In this document: piece by piece, positions 25,921-35,200 of the stretch | How the letters are laid out: every line of letters starts with the position of its first letter | Position numbering within the stretch: the first letter of the stretch is position 1 | Origin: Moraxella caviae | Lineage (GTDB): Bacteria > Pseudomonadota > Gammaproteobacteria > Pseudomonadales > Moraxellaceae | DNA: 64,000 nucleotides | Reading direction: 5' to 3' | Assembly (NCBI RefSeq): GCF_002014985.1 | Contig: NZ_MUXU01000034.1 | Coordinates: 1-64,000, forward strand | The notes under the pieces: generated by a model | Databases searched by the model: none | The model's input: the letters and a program-made list of their open reading frames with translations, nothing else | What the model was told of the DNA's origin: nothing | Program-made: the position numbers and the translations under genes

Positions 25921-26637
25921 ATGGCAACAACCCACGAAGCTGCTAACAACTCTAGCAATCAAACCAGTAATGAAACTATCAACGAAACCGTAAGCCACAT
26001 CGCCAGCAAAACCATCGGCAGTGCTGACAATGAAACGCTTGGCGCAAACATCAGCGAAAGCACGCTCACCATCAGCGAAGATGAGCGTCAAGCCCTGCTG
26101 GATTCGCACGCCACGGCAGAAGCCTTGAGCCGCTACATTGAAGTGCTGCTGCACGCCAGCGAAACACCACTGACCGACCAAGACCTAAAAAAGCACCTTT
26201 CTATGAGCAGTGATGAGCTGCAAATGGCGCTGATTATCCTGCAAGAACGCCTAAGCAGTAGCGTGCTGACCCTTGGCAAGACCGCCAGCGGCTACCGCCT
26301 GCAAATCAAAGACAGCTACTCACGGCTGATTCAGCAAATTTTCCCTGAACGCCTAGAAAGCCTAAGCCAAGCCCTGCTTGAGACGCTCAGCGTGATTGCT
26401 TATAAGCAGCCTGTAACGCGCGCAGACATCGAGCAAGTGCGCGGCGTAACGGTGTCTAGCAATATCTTGCGCCAGCTGTTTGATAAGGGCTGGATTATGG
26501 AAAAAGGTCATAAAGACACCATCGGCAAGCCTGCGCTGCTGCATACCACGCCTGCATTTTTGGACGCGTTTGGCTTATCCAGCTTAGAAGAACTGCCTGA
26601 GCTGCCCGACCTTGAGCAGCTTAAGCCGTTGGGGTGA
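25921..26637 (+). CDS. scpB: Segregation and condensation protein B
   Basis: Partner of ScpA, dimeric, with two winged-helix domains. 238 residues. An N-terminal Asn/Ser/Thr-rich region of about 55 residues, probably disordered, precedes the conserved core: IEVLLHASETPLTDQDLKKH, GYRLQIKDSYSRLIQQIFPE, LSQALLETLSVIAYKQPVTR, and ADIEQVRGVTVSSNILRQLF. The final part, GKPALLHTTPAFLDAFGLSS, is highly typical. It is the last gene of the trpS-scpA-scpB unit and converges with the lipoprotein gene at 26700. Confidence 0.95.
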   Translation: MATTHEAANNSSNQTSNETINETVSHIASKTIGSADNETLGANISESTLTISEDERQALLDSHATAEALSRYIEVLLHASETPLTDQDLKKHLSMSSDELQMALIILQERLSSSVLTLGKTASGYRLQIKDSYSRLIQQIFPERLESLSQALLETLSVIAYKQPVTRADIEQVRGVTVSSNILRQLFDKGWIMEKGHKDTIGKPALLHTTPAFLDAFGLSSLEELPELPDLEQLKPLG

Positions 26638-26699
26638 AATTTAGCGATTAAGCCAAAGCAAGGGTTTTAAATGTGAAGCGCAGAGGAGTGTGCGAGCTA

Positions 26700-27452
26700 T
26701 TAGATAGTAGCTGTTCTCGTCAAAGACTTCTTGTCTAGGTTAAAAATAATTACGTGAAAAAGCGAATTGAGAGAATTGAGGGCTGGTAGTTTTTTGCCTG
26801 CTCGGTCACGCAGCGGTTCTCTTTCCACAGCCTTGCGACAGTCTGTAGGGGCTGTGTAAGCGTCAAGTGAGTAGTAATACCCATCATCACACTCATCATC
26901 AACAACCAACCTAATATCACGGTCATAAGAAGGATCTTCTTCAGTAAAGTCCTTAATCACTGAAGGAAATTGACGGCTTACCTTGTACATATCCGCTTCG
27001 CGAGAGAAGATGATCTCACCGTAGGACACTTGCTGATCAACAAATTCAATCATTTCAATTGGCACGCCATAAGCGGTGGCATTTTTTAGATGAAGAGTCA
27101 ACATGTGAAAGCCACCGTCAGTCTCTGAAGGGTCGTCCTCTTGCCGTTCTTCCACTCTCACAATACTTGCCCTTTGCGCTGGTGTCATGAGCTTCAGCAT
27201 GTTTGTTCTGTAAGAATCATTAGGATTATAGTCATAATCACACTCCTTGGTGTCTATCACATAGCAATTAACATATTCTGTAAAATCCACCGCATCGCTG
27301 GTGTTTTGATTGGTTGAATAAGTATAAGTCTGTAGACCCTTGGCGATTTCTTGTTTGACAACTTGCGAAAATTCCTTGCCCATTTGCTCCATACTGGCAC
27401 AGCCTGCCACCAATAAAGACGATGCCATCGCCGCCAAACATAATTTTTTCAT
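26700..27452 (-). CDS. Lipoprotein of unknown function
   Basis: I do not recognise this family. The N-terminus is a lipoprotein signal peptide (MKKLCLAAMASSLLVAGCAS, lipobox VAGC), so the mature protein should be attached to a membrane by its Cys. I chose the ATG at 27452 (250 residues) because AGGTGA lies 5 bases upstream. A GTG three codons earlier is less likely. The mature part is acidic and Tyr/Asp-rich, with several Cys after the lipobox: VNCYV, KECDYDY, DDECDDGYYY and TDCRK. These are candidates for disulfides in the periplasm. Two segments (SYGEIIFSREADMYKV, RDIRLVVDDECDDG) suggest beta structure. The base composition looks more AT-rich than the neighbours. It is monocistronic and convergent with scpB. 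Confidence 0.75.
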   Translation of the reverse strand: MKKLCLAAMASSLLVAGCASMEQMGKEFSQVVKQEIAKGLQTYTYSTNQNTSDAVDFTEYVNCYVIDTKECDYDYNPNDSYRTNMLKLMTPAQRASIVRVEERQEDDPSETDGGFHMLTLHLKNATAYGVPIEMIEFVDQQVSYGEIIFSREADMYKVSRQFPSVIKDFTEEDPSYDRDIRLVVDDECDDGYYYSLDAYTAPTDCRKAVEREPLRDRAGKKLPALNSLNSLFHVIIFNLDKKSLTRTATI

Positions 27453-27637
27453 TTTCGTCACCTGTTTATTTAGTTAAATCTTATTTGGTTAAATAAAGTT
27501 ACAATAAAACAACAATCATTCTACAAAAAAGCCCAGCGATATTCAATAGTTTTGCGTTTTTTCTAATTAGCAATAAACCACCAAACCAAAACCCCTTAAA
27601 CACCCCACACTTTTTTATCGCTTTGTGCTGCATTGTG

Positions 27638-27646
27638 TGCTATAAT
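27638..27646 (+). promoter_or_regulatory. Extended -10 promoter, rluB
   Basis: The sequence reads TGcTATAAT, about 53 bases upstream of the chosen rluB ATG (27699). Confidence 0.55.
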
Positions 27647-27698
27647 TATCGGTTTTTAACATTGTGAAATGTCAATTTCCCAGCAGACAGGACTTATC

Positions 27699-28664
27699 AT
27701 GACCGAACATCTCACCGATTTGACCGAACAATCCGCCCCATCAAGCCAGCCAGAAGGCGATAAACTACAAAAACTGCTTGCCAGAGCAGGACTTGGCTCA
27801 CGCCGCCAGCTTGAAGAAGTCATTAAAGCAGGACGTGTCTCCATCAATGGTGCCATCGCAAGCCTTGGCGACCGTGCCAATCACCGTGATGAAATCCGCA
27901 TTGACGGACGCTTGGTACGCCTAAAAGCCGAGCGTGATACGCGCCGCCGTGTGCTGTGCTATTATAAACCAGAAGGCGAAATCTGCTCAGCTTCTGACCC
28001 TGAAGGTCGCCCTACGGTGTTTGACCGCTTGCCGAAGCTGACGGGCGATCGCTGGGTGATGGTTGGCCGCTTAGACATCAACTCATCTGGGCTGCTGCTA
28101 TTCACCAACGATGGCGAGCTTGCGCACCGTCTGATGCACCCATCAAGCGAAGTGGTGCGTGAATATGCCGTGCGTGTGCTTGGCGAAGTTACCCCAGAAA
28201 TCGCCCAAAATCTGACCACAGGCGTTGAGTTAGAAGACGGCACTGCCAAGTTTGACGACATCAAAGAAGGTGGCGGTGCAGGCGTGAATAAATGGTATCA
28301 CGTTACCATCAAAGAAGGCCGCAAGCGTGAAGTGCGCCGTATGTTTGAATCCCAAGAACTCAAAGTCTCACGTCTGATTCGCACACGCTATGGCACGGTG
28401 ATTTTGCCAAAAGAGCTGCGCACTGGCCGCTTTATTGAGCTGGATGCCAAAGACATCGGCAAGCTCGTTGAAAGCGTGGGCTTGCGTCAGCGTGTCGGTA
28501 CAGGGCTTACCAATGCCGCCAAAGAAAAGCAATCTCGCATTCATAAAAAGCCGCTAAAAGCCGCACGCCAAAGCCGAGCTGGAAAAGGCACAAACGAACG
28601 CAACGACAAACGCAGCCACGCTAAGTCTAATAAGCTAAAAACAGCGAAGTTTTATCCTGTATAA
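27699..28664 (+). CDS. rluB: 23S rRNA pseudouridine(2605) synthase
   Basis: Isomerises U2605 of 23S rRNA. About 321 residues from the ATG at 27699, which has AGGA six bases upstream. An in-frame ATG at 27669 lacks a site. The S4 RNA-binding domain comes first (KLLARAGLGSRRQLEEVIKA, VSINGAIASLGDRA), then the RsuA-family catalytic domain with VGRLDINSSGLLLFTNDG carrying the catalytic Asp. KWYHVTIKEGRKREVRRMF and VSRLIRTRYG follow. A basic Lys/Arg-rich tail of about 45 residues resembles the RNA-contacting tails of this family. It is transcribed alone, with a good promoter and a terminator. Confidence 0.94.
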   Translation: MTEHLTDLTEQSAPSSQPEGDKLQKLLARAGLGSRRQLEEVIKAGRVSINGAIASLGDRANHRDEIRIDGRLVRLKAERDTRRRVLCYYKPEGEICSASDPEGRPTVFDRLPKLTGDRWVMVGRLDINSSGLLLFTNDGELAHRLMHPSSEVVREYAVRVLGEVTPEIAQNLTTGVELEDGTAKFDDIKEGGGAGVNKWYHVTIKEGRKREVRRMFESQELKVSRLIRTRYGTVILPKELRTGRFIELDAKDIGKLVESVGLRQRVGTGLTNAAKEKQSRIHKKPLKAARQSRAGKGTNERNDKRSHAKSNKLKTAKFYPV

Positions 28665-28694
28665 TTTTTGCCCTGTATGAATTGCTGATACTAT

Positions 28695-28734
28695 CCACAG
28701 TGCGTCAAACTGGCGTGCTGTGGTTTGGTTTTTT
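28695..28734 (+). terminator. Intrinsic terminator after rluB
   Basis: CCACAG (28695-28700) pairs with CTGTGG (28718-28723). The stem continues inward through several G-C and G-U pairs to a tiny loop, and is followed by TTTGGTTTTTT. Confidence 0.65.
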
Positions 28735-28852
28735 AAATTCGCCATGTACTCACGATTGACGGCTTCATCGGTTGCTAATTGACAATTTCAACAAACTTTC
28801 AAGCATTTTTGCAATAAAGCCCGTTTATTCACTAGGCAAGAGACAAAAGCGG

Positions 28853-28861
28853 TGCTATAAT
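28853..28861 (+). promoter_or_regulatory. Extended -10 promoter, argF
   Basis: The sequence reads TGcTATAAT, about 75 bases upstream of the argF ATG. No ArgR-box palindrome was recognised by eye. Confidence 0.52.
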
Positions 28862-28934
28862 CAAGGTTTTTCTGACGAAACCGCCAGATAAATTTAGCCC
28901 AACCAGCATTAAAACCTATTTTTTGGATTAAATT

Positions 28935-29852
28935 ATGAGCGTACGCCACTTTCTTACTCTGATGGATTTAAGCAAAGACGAATTGCAGTCTTTGATTCGC
29001 CGTGCTTGCGAACTAAAAGCCATGCAGCGACGTGGCGAAATTTACCGTCCATTTGTGGGGCGCACGCTTGCCATGATTTTTGAAAAATCCAGCACTCGCA
29101 CCCGTGTGTCTTTTGAAACGGGCATGGGACAGTTCGGCGGTCAAGCGCTGTTTTTGTCGCCAAACGATACACAGCTTGGACGTGGCGAGCCGATTGAAGA
29201 CAGCGCGCGTGTCATCAGCAGCATGACCGACATCGTGATGATTCGCACCTTTTCGCACGCCAAAGTGGAGACTTTTGCCAAATATTCCAGCGTGCCAGTC
29301 ATCAATGCTTTGACGGACGACTTTCACCCTTGCCAGCTTTTGGCGGATATGCAGACCTTTTATGAGCATCGTGGCAGCATCGAAGGCAAAACTGTGGTAT
29401 GGGTGGGCGATGGCAATAATATGTGCCATTCGTACATGATTGCTGCGCACCAGTTTGGCTTTAATTTGGTGGTTGCTGCGCCTGATGGCTATAAGCCAAA
29501 TGCCGAGCTTTTGGCAAAATACGCCCATTGCACACGCTTAGTTGATGACCCAAAACAAGCGGTAAAAGGCGCGCATTTGGTGGTAACGGACGTGTGGGCA
29601 AGCATGGGGCAAGAAGCCGAGCAAGCCAAGCGTGAAAAAGACTTTGCCGATTATCAAGTGAATGCCGAGCTTTTGGATTTGGCGCAAGAAGACGTGCTGT
29701 TCATGCACTGCTTGCCTGCGCACCGCGGCGAAGAAATCAGCGAAGATTTGCTGGACGACCCACGTTCGGTGGTGTGGGACGAAGCCGAAAACCGCTTGCA
29801 CGCCCAAAAGGCTTTGATGGAGTTTTTATTAAAAGACAAAATCAAACTGTAA
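28935..29852 (+). CDS. argF: Ornithine carbamoyltransferase
   Basis: Joins carbamoyl phosphate and ornithine to give citrulline in arginine synthesis. 305 residues, normal length. The carbamoyl-phosphate site [12 protein letters not shown] is at about residues 51-62. HPCQLLAD and the ornithine/C-terminal motif [13 protein letters not shown] are present, the Cys of HCLP being the ornithine-loop residue. [12 protein letters not shown] and [13 protein letters not shown] are also family signatures. It is monocistronic between a promoter and a strong terminator. argJ of the same pathway lies 24 kb away, so the arginine genes are scattered. Confidence 0.96.
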   Translation: MSVRHFLTLMDLSKDELQSLIRRACELKAMQRRGEIYRPFVGRTLAMIFEKSSTRTRVSFETGMGQFGGQALFLSPNDTQLGRGEPIEDSARVISSMTDIVMIRTFSHAKVETFAKYSSVPVINALTDDFHPCQLLADMQTFYEHRGSIEGKTVVWVGDGNNMCHSYMIAAHQFGFNLVVAAPDGYKPNAELLAKYAHCTRLVDDPKQAVKGAHLVVTDVWASMGQEAEQAKREKDFADYQVNAELLDLAQEDVLFMHCLPAHRGEEISEDLLDDPRSVVWDEAENRLHAQKALMEFLLKDKIKL

Positions 29853-29867
29853 TCCACATTTTCAAAT

Positions 29868-29907
29868 GCAGCCCAATCTGGCATGACGCTTGATTGGGCT
29901 GTTTTTT
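29868..29907 (+). terminator. Intrinsic terminator after argF
   Basis: AGCCCAATC (29870-29878) pairs perfectly with GATTGGGCT (29892-29900), followed by GTTTTTT. Confidence 0.8.
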
Positions 29908-30103
29908 GGGCTGTTTTTATGACTGTATCACTTTAAAACTTGCCACACCAAAGCGCAAGCAACGTCTTACAAAGCCGATACACACATTCACAAATGAATG
30001 TTTTATAATAAGTGCGAATGGCAATATGCGCCATGTTGTCAAGCACGGCAAATACAGCGCACCGCCACGACAACACATAACAAATCATTAAAAAGGAAAA
30101 ATT

Positions 30104-30790
30104 ATGAACATCAAACACGCCCTAGCAGCCGCTGCCGCCCTAAGCCTTGCCACGCCTGCCTTTGCCGAATATGACCGTATCAGCTTTGAAAGCGAAGTGA
30201 GCCAAGAAGTTGCCAATGATGAAATGCGCGCCACTTTGGTGAAAACCGCCCAAGCGGACAACGCCCAAGACATCGCTAAAATTCTCAATCGCACCATCAA
30301 CGAAGCGCTAAAAATCGCCAAAAAATACCCAGATGTGCAAGTCAGCACAGGCCGCCAAAGCACTTATCTACGCTATGCGGATAACAGCAGCACGAAAATT
30401 GTTGGCTTTACAGGCAGTGCATCGCTTGAGTTAAAAAGCCAAGATTTCAGCGCTGCCAGTCAGCTGATGGCGGATTTGCAAGCCTTGATGGTTACAGAAA
30501 ACCTAAACTTTGGCGTGTCTGAAGCCACGCGTGCCACCGCCCAAAAACAGCTGGCGCATGAAGCCGCCAAACGTTTTCAAAGCGATGCGCTTGCCATTAG
30601 CCACTCTTTTGGCGCACAAAACTACAAAATCGTCAATGTGCAGCTAAACAGCAACCGCTACAGCGTTGCGCCGATGATGTACTCTGCCAAGCTGCGTGAT
30701 GCAAGTGGCGGCATTGAAGCGCAAAACATGGAAGCAGGCAGCAGCAAGCTGAGCTATTCTGCCAACGGCACGATTGAATTGGTGCGCTGA
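30104..30790 (+). CDS. SIMPL-domain (DUF541) secreted protein
   Basis: A periplasmic or secreted protein of 228 residues. The signal peptide is MNIKHALAAAAALSLATPAF with likely cleavage after AFA. The mature part fits the SIMPL family: ISFESEVSQEVANDEMRATL at the start, the repeated beta-alpha pattern with ALKIAKKYPDVQVSTGRQST, TGSASLELKSQDFSAASQLM, and ATAQKQLAHEAAKRFQSDAL. These resemble bacterial outer-surface and stress-linked SIMPL proteins whose exact role is unknown. AAAAGGAAAAATT gives a strong ribosome-binding site. A TATAAT-like word at 30004-30009 may be its promoter. Separated from the next gene by a small tandem repeat. Confidence 0.85.
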   Translation: MNIKHALAAAAALSLATPAFAEYDRISFESEVSQEVANDEMRATLVKTAQADNAQDIAKILNRTINEALKIAKKYPDVQVSTGRQSTYLRYADNSSTKIVGFTGSASLELKSQDFSAASQLMADLQALMVTENLNFGVSEATRATAQKQLAHEAAKRFQSDALAISHSFGAQNYKIVNVQLNSNRYSVAPMMYSAKLRDASGGIEAQNMEAGSSKLSYSANGTIELVR

Positions 30791-30825
30791 TTGCCCTACT
30801 GACTGCTTATTACCGTCAATTTGCC

Positions 30826-30865
30826 GTCAAACGCACTGCAAGTCAAACGCACTGCAAGTCAAACG
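30826..30865 (+). repeat. 16-bp tandem repeat, 2.5 copies
   Basis: Two exact head-to-tail copies of GTCAAACGCACTGCAA (30826-30841, 30842-30857) and the first 8 bases of a third. It lies between the SIMPL gene and the L,D-transpeptidase gene. No function apparent. Confidence 0.9.
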
Positions 30866-30996
30866 TACATCGTGTGAATAAGTTTTGACAAATCGGTGTT
30901 TTGGCGGTAAAGTGAGCGCTTAGATTGATTCACTTGATAAAATCAATAATTTTTAAAATTAGATTTTAGAATTAGACAATGATAAACGGTAGTTTT

Positions 30997-32137
30997 ATGA
31001 ACGCTTTTCACCTAATCACCAAAACTCGTAAAACCGCACTTGCTGCTGCCTTGCTGGCGATTTTTGCCGTGCCAGCCGCCGCCCAAGACGACATCGCAGA
31101 CGCGGCGCAAGACGTTTTGCAAACCGATGGCGATATTGTGGGCGGTGAAGTGGTTGTGCCAGAGACAGCCGCCGACACCAGCGCAATCAACAGCATTGAA
31201 AAAGACGGCAAACGCCACACCACGCTGAATTTATCGGAGTACGCCAAAGCCGTCAATGAAGCGCAGTGGTCGCCAAATATGAAAGTCAATACCGCCATGA
31301 CGGTGAAATTGCAAGCACTTTTGGATTGGAATCACGCATCGCCCGGCCCGATTGATGGCGGCTGGGGCATGAACAGCAAAAAAGCACTCATCAATTTCCA
31401 AAGCACTCATCAATTTCCAGCGCATTCGTGGGCTTGAAGAAACAGGTAAAATGAACGAAGCCACTTGGGCGGAGCTTATCAAAAATATCCCTGCCAATCA
31501 GCCTGTGCTGGTGTCTTATACGCTGACCCAAGACGATGTCAAAGGCCCATTTAAGGCGTTGCCAAGTGGCGCGGCAGAACGCTCCAAATTAAAAGCACTC
31601 AGCTATGAAAGCGTGGAAGAAATGCTGGGCGAGCGCTTTCATATGAGTGTGGCGTACATCAAAAAACTTAATCCAAATAAACGCTTTGTCGCAGGCGAAA
31701 CCATCACGGTGATTAACACTGGCGAGCCGCTCAAAGAGCAAATCACGCGTGTGATTGCCGATAAAAACGACAAAATCTTATACGCTTATAATGGCGATAA
31801 GCTGGTGGCAACCTACCCAACCACCATCGGCAGCATTGCCACCGCCACGCCAAGCGGTAAATTTAAAGTCATCAATAACGTAAAAATGCCGACTTATAAA
31901 GCTACGGTGAACCGTGGCGAAGAAAATCAAAAACATTATTTCTTACCACCCGGCCCAAACAGCCCTGTGGGCGTGGTGTGGATTGGGCTAAACAAGCCAA
32001 GCTACGGCATTCACGGCTCGCCTGTGCCTGAAGGCATCAGTCGTCAGCAGTCGCTTGGCTGTATTCGCCTGACCAACTGGGACGTTCTGGAAGTTCACGC
32101 TAACATCAAAAATGGCGCAACCGTAGAAATTCGCTGA
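30997..32137 (+). pseudogene. L,D-transpeptidase with frameshift from a 19-bp duplication
   Basis: A YkuD-type L,D-transpeptidase, which makes 3-3 peptidoglycan cross-links or anchors proteins in the periplasm. Two frames cover it. The first (from ATG 30997) encodes the signal peptide (ALAAALLAIFAVPAAAQ) and the start of a peptidoglycan-binding domain, ending at a stop at 31437. The second (to 32137) encodes its continuation, a LysM-like segment (HMSVAYIKKLNPNKRFVAGE) and the YkuD catalytic domain with GIHGSPVPEG and SLGCIRLTNWD, the catalytic Cys intact. Removing one copy of the duplication at 31381-31418 restores a single frame of about 373 residues, reading KKALINFQRIRGLEETGKM across the join. 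An ATG at 31451, with AGG 5 bases upstream, could give a truncated product lacking a signal peptide. A sequencing error is possible. Confidence 0.88.
31381..31418 (+). repeat. 19-bp tandem duplication inside the L,D-transpeptidase gene
   Basis: AAAGCACTCATCAATTTCC occurs twice head to tail (31381-31399, 31400-31418) without a single difference. 19 is not a multiple of three, so it shifts the frame. Both copies encode KALINF in their own frame, which shows that one copy is the ancestral state. Confidence 0.95.
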
Positions 32138-32181
32138 GTGGAAAATCCGCTGATTGGCATTTCACGATTGTGATTGATAAA

Positions 32182-32216
32182 ACACCCCAAAGGCTTAGCT
32201 TTTGGGGTGTTTTTTT
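32182..32216 (+). terminator. Intrinsic terminator after the L,D-transpeptidase gene
   Basis: ACACCCCAAA (32182-32191) pairs with TTTGGGGTGT (32201-32210); the inner bases GGC/GCT extend the stem. A run of T follows. It may also act on the convergent mfd transcript. Confidence 0.82.
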
Positions 32217-32253
32217 GAAATGTTTTATTGCTTAACAAAGCGGTGATAACCCA

Positions 32254-35200
32254 TCACTCCGCTTTTGTGTTATTAACGCTATTACCAAAATAATGCAGCA
32301 ATTCACTGCACTTATCAAGGCGCGCTTGCACGTCCATCTCTGCCTTGCTGATGAATTTTAGCCCTGTTGCGCCATTCATGCGATAACTGCCGTGCTTGTC
32401 ATCGCCGCTTTGAATCAGGCGAATGATTGCCATGCCGTCCACAGGCGTGTCTGGTTTAAATTCAAAGCTGATGCCGTGCGCCGCTGCGTCAATCTTGGTA
32501 ATGCCAAGTGTGTGCGCCTTGATACGCAGGCGATGCACGCTAAATAGGTTTTGCGTGGCGGCTGGCAGCGCACCAAAGCGGTCAATCATCTCAGTGCGAA
32601 TGTCGTTTAATTCTGGCACATCTTCTGCGGTGCTGATGCGCTTATAAAACAGCAAACGCTCCGCCACATCGCCCAGATAGTCATTGGGAATCAAGGCAGA
32701 CGCATGGATATTGATGTCGCTCACCAAATCAAGTGGCGTGGTAAGACTTGGCGTTTTACCCGCCTTAATCGCTTTGGTCGCACGCGTCAGCATATCCATA
32801 TACAGCCCAAAACCGATGGTCTGCATATTGCCTGACTGTTCCTTGCCCAAGATTTCGCCTGCACCACGAATTTCCAAATCTTCGCTGGCAAGCATAAATC
32901 CTGCGCCTAGAGTGTTGGCACGGGTGATGGCGTCAAGGCGTTTTTTGGCGTCTGCCGTCAAGCCCTTGATGGACGGCACCAAAAGATAACAGTACGCCTG
33001 ATGATGGCTGCGCCCCACTCGCCCACGCAACTGATGCAGCTGCGCTAGGCCGAATTTATCCGCACGATTGATGATGATGGTGTTGGCATTTGGCACGTCA
33101 ATGCCTGTCTCAATGATGGTGCTGGCAATCAGTACGTTGGTTTTTTTGTGGTAAAAATCACTCATCACCGCCGACAGCTCACGCTCGTGCATTTGCCCAT
33201 GCGCCACGCCCACGCGCGCTTCTACCACCAGCTCTTGCAAGGTTTGCGCCATCGCTTCAATGCTTGCCACGTCATTGTGCAAAAAGTACACCTGTCCACC
33301 ACGCAAAATCTCACGCAAAATCGCTTCTTTGATGATTTCGTCCGACTTTGGCGCAACAAAGGTTTTAATCGCAAGGCGGCGTGCTGGCGGCGTGGCAATG
33401 ATAGAAATGTCCTGCATACCAGACAGCGCCATATTCAGCGTGCGTGGAATAGGCGTGGCGGTCATGGATAAGCTGTCCACATCTGATTGCATGGCTTTGA
33501 TTTTTTCTTTGTGGCGCACGCCAAAGCGGTGCTCTTCGTCAATAATCATCAGCCCCAGCTGCTTAAATTTCACGTCATTTTGTAGTAATTTATGCGTACC
33601 GATGACGATGTCCACCTTGCCGTCCGCCAAATCCGCCAGCACGCCATCTTGCGCCTTTTTACTGGCAAATCTTGACAAGCTCTCAATGCGCACCGGCCAA
33701 TCAGCAAAACGGCTTCTAAAGCTATCTTCGTGCTGCCCAGCCAGCAGCGTGGTCGGCACCAGCACCGCCACTTGATAGCCTGCTTGCACCGCCACAAAAG
33801 CCGCACGCATGGCGACTTCGGTCTTGCCAAAGCCCACATCGCCACAAATCAGCCGATCCATCGGTTTATTTTGCTTCATATCATTCAGCACGCTTTCAAT
33901 GGCAAGCGCTTGGTCGATGGTTTCTTCAAAGGCAAACTGACTGGCGAACAGTTCATAATTTGCCGTCTCCACCGTAAAGCTGATGCCCTGCTTGGCGTTA
34001 CGTCTGGCTTGCACGTTGAGCAATTCTGCCGCCACATCATAAATCTGCGTCAGCGTTTTTTGCTTGGCTTTATCCCACTTGCCGCTGCCGATTTTAGACA
34101 GCTGCACCGCTTCGCTGTCCGTACCGCTGTAGCGCCCAATCAGCGCAAGATTGGTAATCGGTACATAAATGCTGGCGTCATCGGCATAAGTCAGATGGAT
34201 AAATTCCTGCTCGCCATCGCCCACGTCCAGCACCACCAGCCCGCAATAACGCCCAATGCCATGCTCAATATGCACCACTAGACTGCCTTCGGTCAGCTCG
34301 GTTACAGATTTGACCAAAAACGTCTGCGACACGCTGGATTGTCGGCGGCGACGTGTTTGTAAGACTTGTCTGCCAAAAATTTGCGTTTCGCTAATCACGC
34401 ACAGATTTTGCCCATCATCGCTCGTCAAGTGCAAACCACGCTCAATTGGTGCGATGGTTAGGGCGATTTTATCTTGTGTGAATTCTGATGATTGTTCATA
34501 AAATTCAGCAAAATTTGCCACCAGCGCCACGTCAATTTTACCCTTGAGCAGCTCAAGTATAATCTCGCGCCGCCCTGCCGTCTCCGCCACCAAAAGCACA
34601 GGTGCGCCACTTTTTTGGATAAAATTAAGCAATGCTTCCAGCGGCTCTGGCTTGTTATGATTGATGGGTAGCGCAGGCGGTGTGTGGCTTTTGGCATTGA
34701 GTGCAGGCAATGTTTTGGCTTGCTCTGTTTTGGCTAGCTCATCGCAAGCCGCACCATCTTGCTTGATAAAACTTGCGCGCGGATACGGTTTTAGCTGCTG
34801 AAAAAATTCGTTGCTTGGCAAGTACAAATAATCAGGCGGTACGATGGGCGAATCTTTGTCGTGATTACGATTGTCAAAGCGTGCCACCACTTGCGACCAA
34901 AATTCTTGGTGAAATTCTGCCAACTTATCATCACAAACCACCAGCGTATTTGTCGGCAAATATGCGAACAAAGAACCAGTCGCAAGCCATTCATCAAACT
35001 CAAAAAACAGCGGCGTATAATACTCTATCCCTGCTGGCACAATACCTGACATCACATCGTTGTACAGCTCAAATTTGCGTGCAGACGCATTGGGAAACAG
35101 CCTTGCAAAATTTTGGCGAAACAGCTCTTTAGCTTCGTCCAGCGCAAATTCTTGGGCGGGCAAAATACTAAATTTGCTCACCTTTGCTTTCTTTGGCAGT

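Noticed and set aside
29013..29528. 171-codon minus-strand frame opposite argF
   Set aside because: Antisense shadow of a clearly recognised gene.
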